Shown here: piece by piece, positions 18,540 through 27,776 of the stretch
How the letters are laid out: the number at the start of each line of letters is the position of its first letter
How positions within the stretch are numbered: the first letter of the stretch is position 1
DNA from: Actinacidiphila alni
GTDB lineage: Bacteria > Actinomycetota > Actinomycetes > Streptomycetales > Streptomycetaceae
Assembly: GCF_900112845.1 (NCBI RefSeq)
Contig: NZ_FONG01000013.1
Span: 62,001 to 126,000, forward strand
Direction: 5' to 3'
Length of the DNA: 64,000 bases
Program-made: the position numbers and the translations under genes
Notes under the pieces: generated by a model
Told to the model about the DNA's origin: nothing
Seen by the model: only the letters and a program-made list of their open reading frames with translations
Database searches by the model: none

Positions 18540-20138
18540 ATGACCGCGGACACCCCCAAGGGACCGCACAGCACGGCCGGTTCCGTGAACGGCGACGCGG
18601 CCGGGCGGCCCCCCGCGGCCCCCGCCGCCCCCGGGACACCCCCGCGCCCGACGCCGCCGCCCGTCCTCGGCCCCGCCGTCGCGCCCAGCGCGGGCGCCGC
18701 CACCGTCGCCCTCGGCATGCCGGGCAGCGGACCGCCGCCCGGCAGCGCCTTCGACGCGGTCCACCCGCCGGACGCCGCGCTGATCGGGGACTGCGTGCAC
18801 TGCGGCTTCTGCCTGCCGAGCTGCCCCACCTATGTGCTGTGGGGCGAGGAGATGGACAGCCCGCGCGGCCGTATCGACATCATGAAAGGCGGACTCGAAG
18901 GCGACGCCTTCGACGCCGACAGCGTCCGCCACCTCGACCAGTGCCTGGGCTGCATGGCCTGCGTGACCGCCTGCCCCTCGGGCGTGCAGTACGACAAGCT
19001 CATCGAGAGCACCCGCGCACAGCTCGAACGCAGGGTCCCGCGACCGCGCGGCGAACGGCTGCTGCGGGCCCTGATCTTCGGCCTCTTCCCCTACCCGCGC
19101 CGGCTGCGCGCGCTGCGCGGCCCCCTGCGGGCGTACCAGTCCTCCGGCGCCGGACGGCTGCTCGCCCGCGCCGGGGTGCTGCGCCGGCTGCCGCGCCCGC
19201 TCCAGGCCATGGAAGCGCTGGCACCCAAGCTCGGCCCGGTCGAGAAGCTGCCCGAGCGCACCCCGGCGACCGGCACCCGGCGCCGTACCGTCGGCCTGCT
19301 CACCGGCTGCGTCCAGGGCACCTTCTTCCCCGACGTCAACGCCGCCACCGTACGGGTGCTCGCCGCCGAGGGCTGCGATGTCGTCGTGCCGCGCGGCCAG
19401 AGCTGCTGCGGGGCGCTGTCGGCCCATGCGGGCCGGGCACCCGAGGCGGAACGCTTCGCCAAGTCCGTCATCGAGACGTTCGAGGCGGCGGGTGTGGACA
19501 CGATCGTGGTCAACGCGGCGGGCTGCGGCTCCAATCTCAAGGAGTACGGCCACCAGCTGCGCGACGAACCCGGCTGGGCGGACCGCGCGGAGGCCCTCGC
19601 CGCCAAGGTCATGGACATCACCGAACTCCTCGACGAGCTGGGCCCGGTGGCCACCCGCCACCCGCTGCCCATGACCGTCGCCTACCAGGACGCCTGCCAC
19701 CTCGCACACGCCCAGTCCGTACGCGACCAGCCCCGCCGGCTGCTGCGCGGTGTCCCCGGCCTGGAACTGCGGGAGTTGGCCGAGGCCGACATCTGCTGCG
19801 GCAGCGCGGGCACCTACAACCTGCTGCACTCGGAACCCGCCCGCGAACTCGGTGAGCGCAAGGCGAAGGCCGTGCTCGCGACCGGCGCCCAGGTGATGGT
19901 CACCGCGAATCCCGGCTGCTGGATGCAGGTCGCGACCACCCTGGCCCGCATGGGCGAACGGCTGCCGGTGGCCCACACCGTGCAGGTGCTCGACGCCTCG
20001 ATCCGCGGTGTGCCGGTGGACCGGCTGCTCGCGCGGGCCCTCGACGGCCCCGGCACCGTCCTGTCGTACGCCACCCCCAAGACCATCACCACGGATCAGC
20101 CGTCCCGTGGCGTGGACCCGTCCTCTCCAGCGTCGTAG
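18540..20138 (+). CDS. glcF: Glycolate oxidase iron-sulfur subunit GlcF
   Basis: A 532-residue protein with two 4Fe-4S ferredoxin clusters: CVHCGFCLPSCP at about 85-96 and CLGCMACVTACP at about 135-146. Two CCG domains follow (SCCGALSAHAG and CCGSAGTYN). It passes electrons from the flavin subunits to the membrane pool. The first 65 residues are a low-complexity Pro/Ala/Gly stretch not usual for GlcF; a start at Met60 (18717) would give the normal form, but the ATG at 18540 is directly abutting glcE. The next gene, the permease, follows after 14 bases. Confidence 0.9.
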   Translation: MTADTPKGPHSTAGSVNGDAAGRPPAAPAAPGTPPRPTPPPVLGPAVAPSAGAATVALGMPGSGPPPGSAFDAVHPPDAALIGDCVHCGFCLPSCPTYVLWGEEMDSPRGRIDIMKGGLEGDAFDADSVRHLDQCLGCMACVTACPSGVQYDKLIESTRAQLERRVPRPRGERLLRALIFGLFPYPRRLRALRGPLRAYQSSGAGRLLARAGVLRRLPRPLQAMEALAPKLGPVEKLPERTPATGTRRRTVGLLTGCVQGTFFPDVNAATVRVLAAEGCDVVVPRGQSCCGALSAHAGRAPEAERFAKSVIETFEAAGVDTIVVNAAGCGSNLKEYGHQLRDEPGWADRAEALAAKVMDITELLDELGPVATRHPLPMTVAYQDACHLAHAQSVRDQPRRLLRGVPGLELRELAEADICCGSAGTYNLLHSEPARELGERKAKAVLATGAQVMVTANPGCWMQVATTLARMGERLPVAHTVQVLDASIRGVPVDRLLARALDGPGTVLSYATPKTITTDQPSRGVDPSSPAS

Positions 20139-20152
20139 AAAAAGGGTGCACC

Positions 20153-21982
20153 ATGATCCTCGCCAACTACCAACAGGACTACCGGCCGTTGGGGGACTCG
20201 CTCGGGCTGTCCTCCCTCGTCGCGATCCTCCCGCTGCTCGTACTGTTCGTGCTGCTCGGCGTGTTGAAGATGAAGGCGTGGCTGGCCTCGCTGATCTCCC
20301 TGGTGGTCGCCGTGGTCGTCGCCACCGGCGCCTACTCGATGCCGCTGGGTGACGCGCTCAACAGCGGTGTCCTGGGCGCCGCCTTCGGCTTCTTCCCGAT
20401 CATGTGGATCGTCATCAACGCGATCTGGGTCTACAACCTGACCGTGGAGACCGGGCACTTCGACGTGCTGCGCCGCTCCTTCGCCTCGATCAGCGACGAC
20501 CAGCGCGTGCAGGCCATCATCATCGCCTTCTGTTTCGGCGCGCTGATGGAGGCGCTCGCGGGCTTCGGCACACCGGTGGCGATGTGCTCGGTGATGCTGA
20601 TCGCCCTGGGATTCCGGCCGCTGAAGGCCGCGACCGTCGCCCTGGTGGCCAACACCGCGCCGGTCGCCTTCGGCGCGATCGCCGTGCCCATCACCACCCT
20701 GTCCGGCGTCACCGGACTGCCGGTCGACGACCTGGGCGCGATGGTCGGACGGCAGACCCCGGTGCTGGCGCTCTTCGTGCCGCTCGCCCTGGTCTTCATC
20801 GTGGACGGCAAGCGCGGCCTGCGGCAGACGTGGCAGCCCGCGGTGCTCTGCGGTGTCGTCTTCGCCCTCTTCCAGTACCTGTCCTCGAACTTCTGGTCCG
20901 TCCAGCTCGCCGACATCATCGCGGCGCTGGCCGCCGCGCTGGCGCTGCTGCTGCTCACCCGGGTGTGGCGGGCGAGCGAGACGTACACGGAGACCGACAC
21001 CGAGGGCGACGGCTTCGGCAATACGGCCGCCGGCCCGGGCCGTACCGGCGACGGCACAGGTCCGGGAACCGGCACGGGCGGCGGATCGGGTACGGGAACC
21101 GGCGGCGGCGGTGAACACGGCGGCTCCTCCGACTCCGACGTGCTCACCCGCGTCAGCGCCGACACCGAACGCCCCACCCGGGACACGCCGCTGGACATCT
21201 TCAAGGCGTACGCGCCCTACCTCGCGATCATCGTGGTGTTCGTGCTGGCCACCCGGGTGTCCGCGATCACCGGCAAGCCGCCGACGAAGGTCGGCACCAC
21301 CGGCAGCGGCATCGAATCGGTGACGCACATCGTCAAGTGGCCCGGCCTGCACATCACCAATGCCGCGGGCGACCCGGTCGCGACCACCTTCAAGCTCAAC
21401 TACCTGTCGGCGGCGGGCACTTTGCTGCTGATCTCCGGTGTGCTCAGCATGCTGCTGCTCCAGGTCGGCGTCCGGCGCAGCCTGCGCGCGTACGGCCGCA
21501 CCCTGGACCAGCTGAAATTCGCGATCCTCACCGTGATGCTGGTGCTCGGCCTCGGCTACATCATGAACGAGTCCGGCCAGACCACCACCCTCGGCCTGTG
21601 GGTGGCCGGCGCGGGCGGCGCCTTCGCGTTCCTCTCGCCGATCCTCGGCTGGCTCGGCGTCGCGGTCACCGGTTCCGACACCTCGTCCAACTCGCTGTTC
21701 GGCGCGCTCCAGATCACCGCCGCCCACCAGGCCGACCTGTCGCCGACGCTGATGGCGGCGGCGAACTCCTCGGGCGGCGTGCTCGGCAAGATGATCTCCC
21801 CGCAGAATCTCGCGATCGCGGCGGCGGCCGTCGGCTTCGAGGGCCGCGAGGGCATCCTCTTCCGCCGGGTGATCGTCTGGAGCCTGATCTTCCTGGCCTT
21901 CATGTGTGTGCTGGTCTACCTCCAGAGCACCCCGGTGCTGGACTGGATGGTCGTCACCACGCACGCCACGACCGGCGGCTGA
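20153..21982 (+). CDS. lctP: L-lactate permease family transporter
   Basis: A 609-residue LctP/GlcA-type permease with about 12-14 membrane helices; conserved parts include GFFPIMWIVINAIWVYNLTV, EALAGFGTPVAMCSVMLIAL and VTGSDTSSNSLFGALQ. It imports lactate and/or glycolate by proton symport. A hydrophilic insert of about 50 residues (about 280-335), rich in Gly/Thr/Asp, sits in a cytoplasmic or external loop. It is co-transcribed with glcDEF and followed by a strong terminator. Sequence cannot separate lactate from glycolate as the main substrate. Confidence 0.92.
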   Translation: MILANYQQDYRPLGDSLGLSSLVAILPLLVLFVLLGVLKMKAWLASLISLVVAVVVATGAYSMPLGDALNSGVLGAAFGFFPIMWIVINAIWVYNLTVETGHFDVLRRSFASISDDQRVQAIIIAFCFGALMEALAGFGTPVAMCSVMLIALGFRPLKAATVALVANTAPVAFGAIAVPITTLSGVTGLPVDDLGAMVGRQTPVLALFVPLALVFIVDGKRGLRQTWQPAVLCGVVFALFQYLSSNFWSVQLADIIAALAAALALLLLTRVWRASETYTETDTEGDGFGNTAAGPGRTGDGTGPGTGTGGGSGTGTGGGGEHGGSSDSDVLTRVSADTERPTRDTPLDIFKAYAPYLAIIVVFVLATRVSAITGKPPTKVGTTGSGIESVTHIVKWPGLHITNAAGDPVATTFKLNYLSAAGTLLLISGVLSMLLLQVGVRRSLRAYGRTLDQLKFAILTVMLVLGLGYIMNESGQTTTLGLWVAGAGGAFAFLSPILGWLGVAVTGSDTSSNSLFGALQITAAHQADLSPTLMAAANSSGGVLGKMISPQNLAIAAAAVGFEGREGILFRRVIVWSLIFLAFMCVLVYLQSTPVLDWMVVTTHATTGG

Positions 21983-22034
21983 CCCGCAGGACCCGCAGGA
22001 CCCGCACAACCCGAAGGACCCGACCGTCCCGTAC

Positions 22035-22083
22035 AGCGTCCGCTCCGGCCCGCGCACCCCCGCGGTCCGGAGCGGACGCTTTT
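22035..22083 (+). terminator. Rho-independent terminator of the glc-lctP operon
   Basis: Perfect 14-bp arms AGCGTCCGCTCCGG (22035-22048) and CCGGAGCGGACGCT (22067-22080), followed by TTT. A short run of GACCCGCAG-like repeats (21981-22025) lies before it. Confidence 0.9.
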
Positions 22084-22198
22084 CCGGTACGGGTGACCCA
22101 CTGCATAGGTGTATGCGGAATTTATCCGTTATGCCGTGCGCTAGAGTCTTGACCAGCTCTTTAAGAAAGCTGCGCCGACGAGTTGAGGAGGGTACGCC

Positions 22199-22258
22199 AT
22201 GGTTCGCCCACGCGACGCCGTACCCGATACGGATCTCCTCCCGGCGCCCTGCGTCTGA
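22199..22258 (+). CDS. Possible 19-residue leader peptide upstream of khtT
   Basis: The open frame MVRPRDAVPDTDLLPAPCV is preceded by GAGGAGGG at ideal spacing, a stronger ribosome binding site than that of the next gene. It ends 70 bases before the antiporter subunit. The promoter region just upstream is unusually AT-rich (about 22100-22175), with small inverted repeats such as GCATAGGTGTATGC. It could be a translated leader that regulates the antiporter genes or just a chance frame. Confidence 0.4.
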   Translation: MVRPRDAVPDTDLLPAPCV

Positions 22259-22328
22259 ACGTCCGGCTCCCTCCGGGGTCGGGCAGGTCCCGCACACCGC
22301 AAGTCCCGTCCCCCGATGGAGCACGTTC

Positions 22329-22814
22329 ATGGAACCCACCACCCGCGCCACCAAAACCCCGCTACCGGGAGTCGGTGTCCGCTACGACGTGAAGACCGAG
22401 GCCGGCCGGCACCTGTCGGTGGTCGTGCACCACGACGGACGGCGCACGCTCGCCTTCCACGACCCCGGCGACGACGACGCCTGCAAGGACGCCGTGGTGC
22501 TGGAGTCGTACGAGGCCACCGCACTGGCCCGGCTGCTGCCGCCCGACCCCGTCGGGCACCTGCGCAAGGACTTCGAGATCGACCTGGTCACCGAGCACAT
22601 CACGGTGACCAAGCGGTCGCCGTACGCCGGGCTCACCCTCGGCGCCACCCAGGCGCGTACCCGTACCGGCGCCTCCATCGTGGCGGTGCTGCGGCGTACG
22701 TCCGCCACCCCGTCACCCACCCCCGACTTCCGCTTTGCCGTCGGCGACACCCTCGTCGTCGTCGGTACCCGCGAGGGCGTCGACGCCGTCGCCGAACTGA
22801 TCACGGGAGGATAG
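22329..22814 (+). CDS. khtT: K+/H+ antiporter regulatory subunit, KhtT/TrkA-C type
   Basis: A 161-residue cytoplasmic protein: an N-terminal domain with a short acidic DPGDDDAC loop, then an RCK_C/TrkA-C domain at about 85-160 (LGATQARTRTGASIVAVLRR ... FAVGDTLVVVGTREGVDAVA). In Bacillus, KhtT gates the KhtU antiporter in response to pH and cyclic di-AMP. The transporter follows after 6 bases, so they form an operon. ATG 22329 has only a moderate GGAGC site. Confidence 0.85.
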   Translation: MEPTTRATKTPLPGVGVRYDVKTEAGRHLSVVVHHDGRRTLAFHDPGDDDACKDAVVLESYEATALARLLPPDPVGHLRKDFEIDLVTEHITVTKRSPYAGLTLGATQARTRTGASIVAVLRRTSATPSPTPDFRFAVGDTLVVVGTREGVDAVAELITGG

Positions 22815-22820
22815 AAGCCT

Positions 22821-24065
22821 GTGCACAATGCTTCCGACATGCTCATCGAGCTGGGGGCGATCATCCTCGCCCTGGGCATCCTCGGCCGTCTCGCGGGCCG
22901 TATCGGCTTCTCGCCGATCCCGCTCTATCTGCTCGCCGGCCTCGCCTTCGGCAAAGGCGGCCTGATCCCGCTGCACGCCAGCGAGGAATTCGTGGCGACC
23001 GGCGCCGAGATCGGCGTCGTCCTGCTGCTGCTCCTGCTCGGCCTGGAATACAGCGCCTCGGAACTCGTCTCCAATCTCAAGACGCAATATCCCTCCGGCG
23101 CCGTCGACTTCGCACTCAACGCACTGCCCGGCGCCGCCGCGGCCTTCCTGCTCGGCTGGGGACCGGTCGCGGCCGTCGCCCTCGCCGGTGTCACCTGGAT
23201 CTCCTCCTCCGGGGTGATCGCCAAGGTCCTCGGCGACCTGGGCCGGCTCGGCAACCGCGAGACCCCGCTCATCCTCGGCGTCCTGGTCCTCGAAGACCTC
23301 TCCATGGCCGTCTACCTGCCGATCCTCAGCGCCCTGCTCGCGGGCGTCAGCCTGGCCGGCGGGACCCTGACCCTGCTCATCTCGCTCGGCACCGTCGGCA
23401 TCGTCCTGTACGTCGCGCTGCGCCACGGCCGCCTGATCAGCCGCGCGGTCTCCTCCGACAATGCCGAGATGCTGCTGCTCGTCGTGCTCGGCCTGACCCT
23501 GCTGGTGGCCGGTGTCGCGCAGGAACTCCAGGTCTCCGCGGCCGTCGGCGCCTTCCTGGTCGGCATCGCGCTGTCCGGCGAGGTCGCCGAGGGCGCCCGC
23601 AGCCTGCTCACCCCGCTGCGTGACCTGTTCGCGGCCGTCTTCTTCGTCTTCTTCGGGCTGAGCACCATTCCTGCCGACATCCCGCCGGTGCTCGTGCCCG
23701 CGCTGATCCTGGCCGTGGTCACGACCTTCACCAAGATCGCCACCGGCTGGTACGCGGCCCGCAGGGCCGGCATCAGGTCCGCGGGACGGTGGCGCGCGGG
23801 CGGCACCCTCGTCGCCCGCGGCGAATTCTCCATCGTCATCGCCGGGCTCGCCGTCGGCACCGAATCGCGGATCGGCCCGCTGGCCACCGCGTATGTGCTG
23901 ATCCTGGTGATCCTCGGCCCGCCCGCCGCCCGCTGGACCGAACCCATCGCCCGCCGCTTCCCGCGCAGAAACCGTCCACCCGCCGCCGTCGCCCCGGCTC
24001 CCGCGCAGGCCGCCCCCGTGGCGGAGACCGTCGACACCGCGGACGCGGCGCCCAGCACTCCCTGA
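22821..24065 (+). CDS. khtU: Cation/proton antiporter, KhtU/CPA2 family
   Basis: A 414-residue CPA2-type antiporter with about 12 membrane helices and no cytoplasmic RCK domain of its own, matching a separate regulatory subunit upstream. Recognisable parts: GFSPIPLYLLAGLAFGKGGL, LGLEYSASEL and GGTLVARGEFSIVIAGLAVG. It exports K+ (or another monovalent cation) in exchange for protons. The start is GTG with GGAGGATAG. The tail is Ala/Pro rich. Confidence 0.88.
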   Translation: MHNASDMLIELGAIILALGILGRLAGRIGFSPIPLYLLAGLAFGKGGLIPLHASEEFVATGAEIGVVLLLLLLGLEYSASELVSNLKTQYPSGAVDFALNALPGAAAAFLLGWGPVAAVALAGVTWISSSGVIAKVLGDLGRLGNRETPLILGVLVLEDLSMAVYLPILSALLAGVSLAGGTLTLLISLGTVGIVLYVALRHGRLISRAVSSDNAEMLLLVVLGLTLLVAGVAQELQVSAAVGAFLVGIALSGEVAEGARSLLTPLRDLFAAVFFVFFGLSTIPADIPPVLVPALILAVVTTFTKIATGWYAARRAGIRSAGRWRAGGTLVARGEFSIVIAGLAVGTESRIGPLATAYVLILVILGPPAARWTEPIARRFPRRNRPPAAVAPAPAQAAPVAETVDTADAAPSTP

Positions 24066-24084
24066 CCGCCGCGCCCGCACCCGA

Positions 24085-24101
24085 ACCTATAGGCTGTAGG
24101 T
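24085..24101. promoter_or_regulatory. Palindrome, candidate TetR operator
   Basis: ACCTATAGGCTGTAGGT is a 17-base palindrome with 7 of 8 paired positions around a central G, 51 bases upstream of the TetR gene. AGGTACGG repeats occur directly after it. Confidence 0.5.
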
Positions 24102-24152
24102 ACGGGCCTCCAGGTACGGCCCCGGGGACGGCGGAAGGTGCGGGACGTACGG

Positions 24153-24800
24153 ATGGCGCGCGCGGGACTCACACCACGGAAGCTGGCCGAGGCCGGCGCC
24201 GAACTGGCCGACGAGGCCGGGTTCGACAGCGTCACGATGAGCGAACTGGCGCGCCGCGCCGGGGTGAAGACCGCCAGCCTGTACGCGCACATCGCCAACT
24301 CCGAGGAACTGAAGGTCCGGATCGCGGTCCTCGCGCTCGACGAACTCGCCGACCGCGGCGAGGCCGCGATCGCGGGCCGCTCCGGACGGGCCGCGCTCGC
24401 CGCGCTCGGCGACGTCTACCGCGACTACGCCACCGAGCACCCCGGCCGCTATGCCGCCACCCGGCAGCCGCTCGGCACGACCGGCGGCGCCGATGCCGGG
24501 GTGCTCGCGGACGCGGTGCGCGCGGGCACCCGGCACGCCCGGATGACCCGCGCGATCCTGCGCGGCTACGACGTCGCCGAGACCGAGCAGACCCATGCCG
24601 TACGGCTGCTCGGCAGCGTCTTCCACGGTTTCGTCAGCCTCGAACTGGGCGGCGCGTTCAGCCGCAGCGAGCCGGCGCCGGCCGAGAGCTGGGACCGGGC
24701 CCTCACCGTCCTCGACCATCTGCTCGCCCACTGGGCGGCGGCCACGGGCACGGCCACAGCCACCGCCACGGACACGCCTGCGGTCACGGACCGACGTTGA
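24153..24800 (+). CDS. TetR-family transcriptional regulator with WHG-type C-terminus
   Basis: A 215-residue protein with a TetR helix-turn-helix at about residues 10-55 (VTMSELARRAGVKTASLYAH) and a C-terminal domain ending in SVFHGFVSLELGGAFSR, typical of the WHG group. The ATG at 24153 or a GTG at 24138 are both possible starts. The last 20 residues come from a GGCCACGG-like repeat and are low complexity (ATGTATATATDTPAV). The target is not evident; the antiporter upstream and the small gene downstream are candidates. Confidence 0.85.
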   Translation: MARAGLTPRKLAEAGAELADEAGFDSVTMSELARRAGVKTASLYAHIANSEELKVRIAVLALDELADRGEAAIAGRSGRAALAALGDVYRDYATEHPGRYAATRQPLGTTGGADAGVLADAVRAGTRHARMTRAILRGYDVAETEQTHAVRLLGSVFHGFVSLELGGAFSRSEPAPAESWDRALTVLDHLLAHWAAATGTATATATDTPAVTDRR

Positions 24801-25031
24801 CGTAGGTCACCTTCACCACCGATGACCGGGCGGTGGCGCTGGTCGGCGTCGGAAGGGGCCGGGCCGACGCCGAACGGGGCCGCGGACGACGGAGGTTCAT
24901 GTGCCGTACGCCGGATCGTTGGCTTGGGCAAAGTTTGCACAGGGCGCGTAGTTGGGCAGATTCCTGTCCGTGCGGAACGACGCTCTCCGGGCCCGTCGGG
25001 GAGTGGCCGATGCGAGACGGAGGAGACCCGG

Positions 25032-25247
25032 ATGACTGCGCCGACCGCGGTGGACGACACCGCCTCGTACCGGCCCGTTCCGCTGCGCACCCTGCTCGCG
25101 CTCGCCGGGCTGCGCCGCTCGGTCTCCGACCTCGGGGCCGGGCCGCAGGTGATGTCGTCGGCCCATACGGCCCAGCTCGACTCCGTGCTGGCCGCGCTCC
25201 GCCTGGTGCCGCGCGCGGCCGGCGGATCACCAGCCGAGGTCGAGTGA
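25032..25247 (+). CDS. Small protein of unknown function
   Basis: A 71-residue protein, MTAPTAVDDTASYRPVPLRT at the N-terminus, with a short amphipathic middle. It has no motif I recognise. It is supported by a very good ribosome binding site (CGGAGGAG, 8 bases before ATG) and strong codon bias. Its last 21 bases overlap the 3' end of the convergent MarR gene. Confidence 0.55.
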   Translation: MTAPTAVDDTASYRPVPLRTLLALAGLRRSVSDLGAGPQVMSSAHTAQLDSVLAALRLVPRAAGGSPAEVE

Positions 25248-25724
25248 CCCGGCCGGCCGTACGGAGGGCTCCGCGCCCGCCTCGGTGAACGCCTGCAACG
25301 CGTCGATGAGGTCGTGCCGCTGGCGTACGGGCATGGCCGCCACGATGCGGGCGATCTCCGTACGGCGCCGCTCGGTGGCGCGGGTCACCGTGCGGGTGCC
25401 CTTGCCGGTCAGCGAGATCAGCGTCATGCGCCGGTCCGTCGGCGACATCGCGCGCGTCACCATCTCCGCGGCGATCAGCCGGTCGAGCATCCGCATCGCG
25501 GTGGACGGCTGCACGTCCAGCTCGGCGGCCAGCAGCGACAGGCTCAGCGTGCCGCGGACATGCAGTGCCACCAGCATGCGGAACTGCGGCAGCGTCAGGG
25601 TCTCCTCGACGGCCGCGAGCGAGCGCGCGGACACGGCGAAGAGCAGTCGCGACGCCGTCAGTACGGCGTTGACCATCGCTTCCGCGTCGTGACCGGAGTC
25701 CGCGGAGCCGGAGAGGGAGCCCAT
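25227..25724 (-). CDS. MarR-family transcriptional regulator
   Basis: A 165-residue MarR protein with a winged helix at about residues 35-105 (LSLSLLAAELDVQPSTAMRM, then MSPTDRRMTLISLTGKG at the wing). The ATG at 25724 has AAAGGAG inside the 3' end of the gene before it, so it is the third gene of an operon with the membrane protein and molybdo-oxidoreductase. It may sense a redox-active or phenolic ligand and control the operon; no operator was identified. Confidence 0.9.
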   Translation of the reverse strand: MGSLSGSADSGHDAEAMVNAVLTASRLLFAVSARSLAAVEETLTLPQFRMLVALHVRGTLSLSLLAAELDVQPSTAMRMLDRLIAAEMVTRAMSPTDRRMTLISLTGKGTRTVTRATERRRTEIARIVAAMPVRQRHDLIDALQAFTEAGAEPSVRPAGSLDLGW

Positions 25725-25734
25725 GGGCTCCTTT

Positions 25735-26376
25735 CTACAATGCCTCCGGGCGGTCGGGCGAGACGCCCTCCGGCGGGGGAGCGGCATCCCGCCCGCGCCG
25801 CGGCCGTACGACGGACCGCAGCGTGAACAGCAGCGCCGACAGCCCGAACAGGACGGCCGTGATCAGCAGCCAGCGGCCGAGGAAGACCGTCGGGTCCAGG
25901 CCGGTGGCACCGGCGTACGGCTCGGCGTCCTGGAACACCAGCGGCCAGTACACCAGCAGGAGCAGCAGCGACAGATACGCCGGGACCCGCAGGTGGTTGA
26001 GGACCCGGACCGCGGTGTCCCGCTCGGCGCCCGCGGCGCCGTCCTGCCCGGGCCCCGCCACCGGCTGCGGCACCGGCCTGCCGCGCCGCAGCGCCCGGCC
26101 GAGCAGCCAGTCGGCGCCCGCGTACAGCGGCACCAGCACCAGGTCGTGGACGAGCGCGCCGAGGACGATCCATTTCGCGACCTCGAACCAGTCGTATTCC
26201 AGCAGCCGTTGGGCGGCGTACGCGCACACGGCCAGGCAGCCGAGCAGCGTGAGCAGGTGCCACGGCGATTCGCCGTAGAGCCCGCGGAAGCGTGCGGCGA
26301 GGGTACGGCGGCGCCGCCGGACGGGCGGCTCGGCCCCTTCCGGCTCGGCTGCTTCCGGTTTTTCGGAGCCGTTCAC
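25735..26376 (-). CDS. Multi-pass membrane protein in the molybdo-oxidoreductase operon
   Basis: A 213-residue protein with a basic N-terminus (VRRRRRTLAARF) and about four membrane helices: near residues 40-58, 65-85, 125-145 and 165-185. It starts with a GTGA overlap with the stop of the molybdo-oxidoreductase gene and ends just before the MarR gene. No motif identifies it. Its position suggests a partner of the membrane enzyme, but this is inference. Confidence 0.7.
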   Translation of the reverse strand: MNGSEKPEAAEPEGAEPPVRRRRRTLAARFRGLYGESPWHLLTLLGCLAVCAYAAQRLLEYDWFEVAKWIVLGALVHDLVLVPLYAGADWLLGRALRRGRPVPQPVAGPGQDGAAGAERDTAVRVLNHLRVPAYLSLLLLLVYWPLVFQDAEPYAGATGLDPTVFLGRWLLITAVLFGLSALLFTLRSVVRPRRGRDAAPPPEGVSPDRPEAL

Positions 26377-27662
26377 GCGTGGCCTCCCGCGGTCGTCGCG
26401 CCGAAGGTGAGCCGGCCCACCCACTTGGTGTTGAGCACACCCGGGGCATTGGGCACGATGATGCGCGCCGGATATCCGTGGTCCGGCGTCAGTACCGCGC
26501 CGTTGACCCGCAGCGCGAGCAGCGAGCGCGGGTCCCGTACCTGGTTGTCGCGGAGCGCCGCCGCCCGGAAGGCGCCGCCGCGCTGGATCGACTCCACGAA
26601 CACCCCCGGCGGGTCGGTGTCGTAGCCGACGAGGCCGGCGAGATCGGCCAGCCGCACACCCTCCCAGTGCTGGTTCTCCGTCGACCAGCCCTCCACGCAG
26701 GCGATCGGCAGTCCCGCGCCGTGCTGGGGCAGCCGCCGCAACTGGTCGAGGGAGAGCGTCACGCGCGCTCCGTCCCTGCCGCCGACCACGAGCTGCCAGC
26801 TGTCGTCGACATCGCGGGCGCGGATCCGGGCGTAGCCGGCCGTCTTGTTGACCGGGAAGCCGCCGGGACCGCCGCCAGGGCTGCGGCCGTGCGGCGCGAG
26901 CAGTGCCGTACGGCGCAACGGGCCGCCCAGGCTCTGCCCGGCCGTCACCACGAACAGCGCGAGCGACCCGAGCCCGACCATGCCGAGGGCGCCGCGTCGG
27001 GACATCGTCGGCGCCGCCGGGTGGGTGGACACCAGCCCGCTGTCGTCCGGCGGTTCCGGGCGGGTGCCGGTGCGCGAGGTCCGCAGCTCCGCCCACACAT
27101 TCCGGCCGCGCAGTGCCCGCCAGGTCCGCCCGAGCCGCAGTGCCACATGGGCGGTCACCGCCCCGAAGAACACCCAGGCACCGTAGAAATGCAGCGGATA
27201 GAAGGAGCCGGGGAAAATGTAGTCGAGCTGGACATTGAGAATTCCGGTGAGGAATTCGAAGATTCCGCCGCCGACGAGCAGCAGCAGCGACAGCCGGTCC
27301 AGCGCGTGCCCGACGGACCGGACCGGCGGCAGGGTGAAGAGCTTCGGCACGACCGACCACAGCTTGGCCAGCAGCACAGGGACGAGCACGATGCCGAGCG
27401 TCACGTGCACGCCCTGATTCACCCGGTACAGCCAGTACGGACGGGTCGGCCAGGAGAAGAGGTAGAAGCCCAGCAGGCCCTTGTCCGGCGTCTTGTCGTT
27501 GACCGGCGACAGATCGGGGTTGTACGCGGCGTACGACAGCAGCCCGGTCAGGAAAAGCACCGGAATACCGATGAGCAGCACCAGACCGAATACCGACGTC
27601 AGCCACGGGCCGCGCAGCGGACTGCGCCACGGGCCGGACGGAAGGCGGGCGGAGATCTTCAT
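26373..27662 (-). CDS. Membrane-bound molybdopterin-dependent oxidoreductase fused to a cytochrome b-like domain
   Basis: A 429-residue fusion. The N-terminal half, about 1-205, has four or five membrane helices with His residues suited to b haem (for example VHVTLGIVLVPVLLAK and LHFYGAWVFFGAVTAHVAL). A second hydrophobic segment follows a TMSRRGALGMVGLGSLALFV twin-arginine-like stretch at about 222-241. The C-terminal half is a sulfite-oxidase/MsrP-type molybdopterin domain with its Mo-binding Cys in IACVEGWS and RIIVPNAPGVLNTKWVGRL near the end. It probably faces the outside of the cell and draws electrons from the quinone pool. Substrate is unknown. Confidence 0.83.
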   Translation of the reverse strand: MKISARLPSGPWRSPLRGPWLTSVFGLVLLIGIPVLFLTGLLSYAAYNPDLSPVNDKTPDKGLLGFYLFSWPTRPYWLYRVNQGVHVTLGIVLVPVLLAKLWSVVPKLFTLPPVRSVGHALDRLSLLLLVGGGIFEFLTGILNVQLDYIFPGSFYPLHFYGAWVFFGAVTAHVALRLGRTWRALRGRNVWAELRTSRTGTRPEPPDDSGLVSTHPAAPTMSRRGALGMVGLGSLALFVVTAGQSLGGPLRRTALLAPHGRSPGGGPGGFPVNKTAGYARIRARDVDDSWQLVVGGRDGARVTLSLDQLRRLPQHGAGLPIACVEGWSTENQHWEGVRLADLAGLVGYDTDPPGVFVESIQRGGAFRAAALRDNQVRDPRSLLALRVNGAVLTPDHGYPARIIVPNAPGVLNTKWVGRLTFGATTAGGHA

Positions 27663-27776
27663 GCCCTGGACACTAGGACGCGGCTCCCCGTATTCGGCCG
27701 CCGCGACATATGACGGAATTCTGACGTCCGCGCGCGCCCGGCGGGCGGCGGCCCGAGGTGTTCCTAGGCTGCGAAG

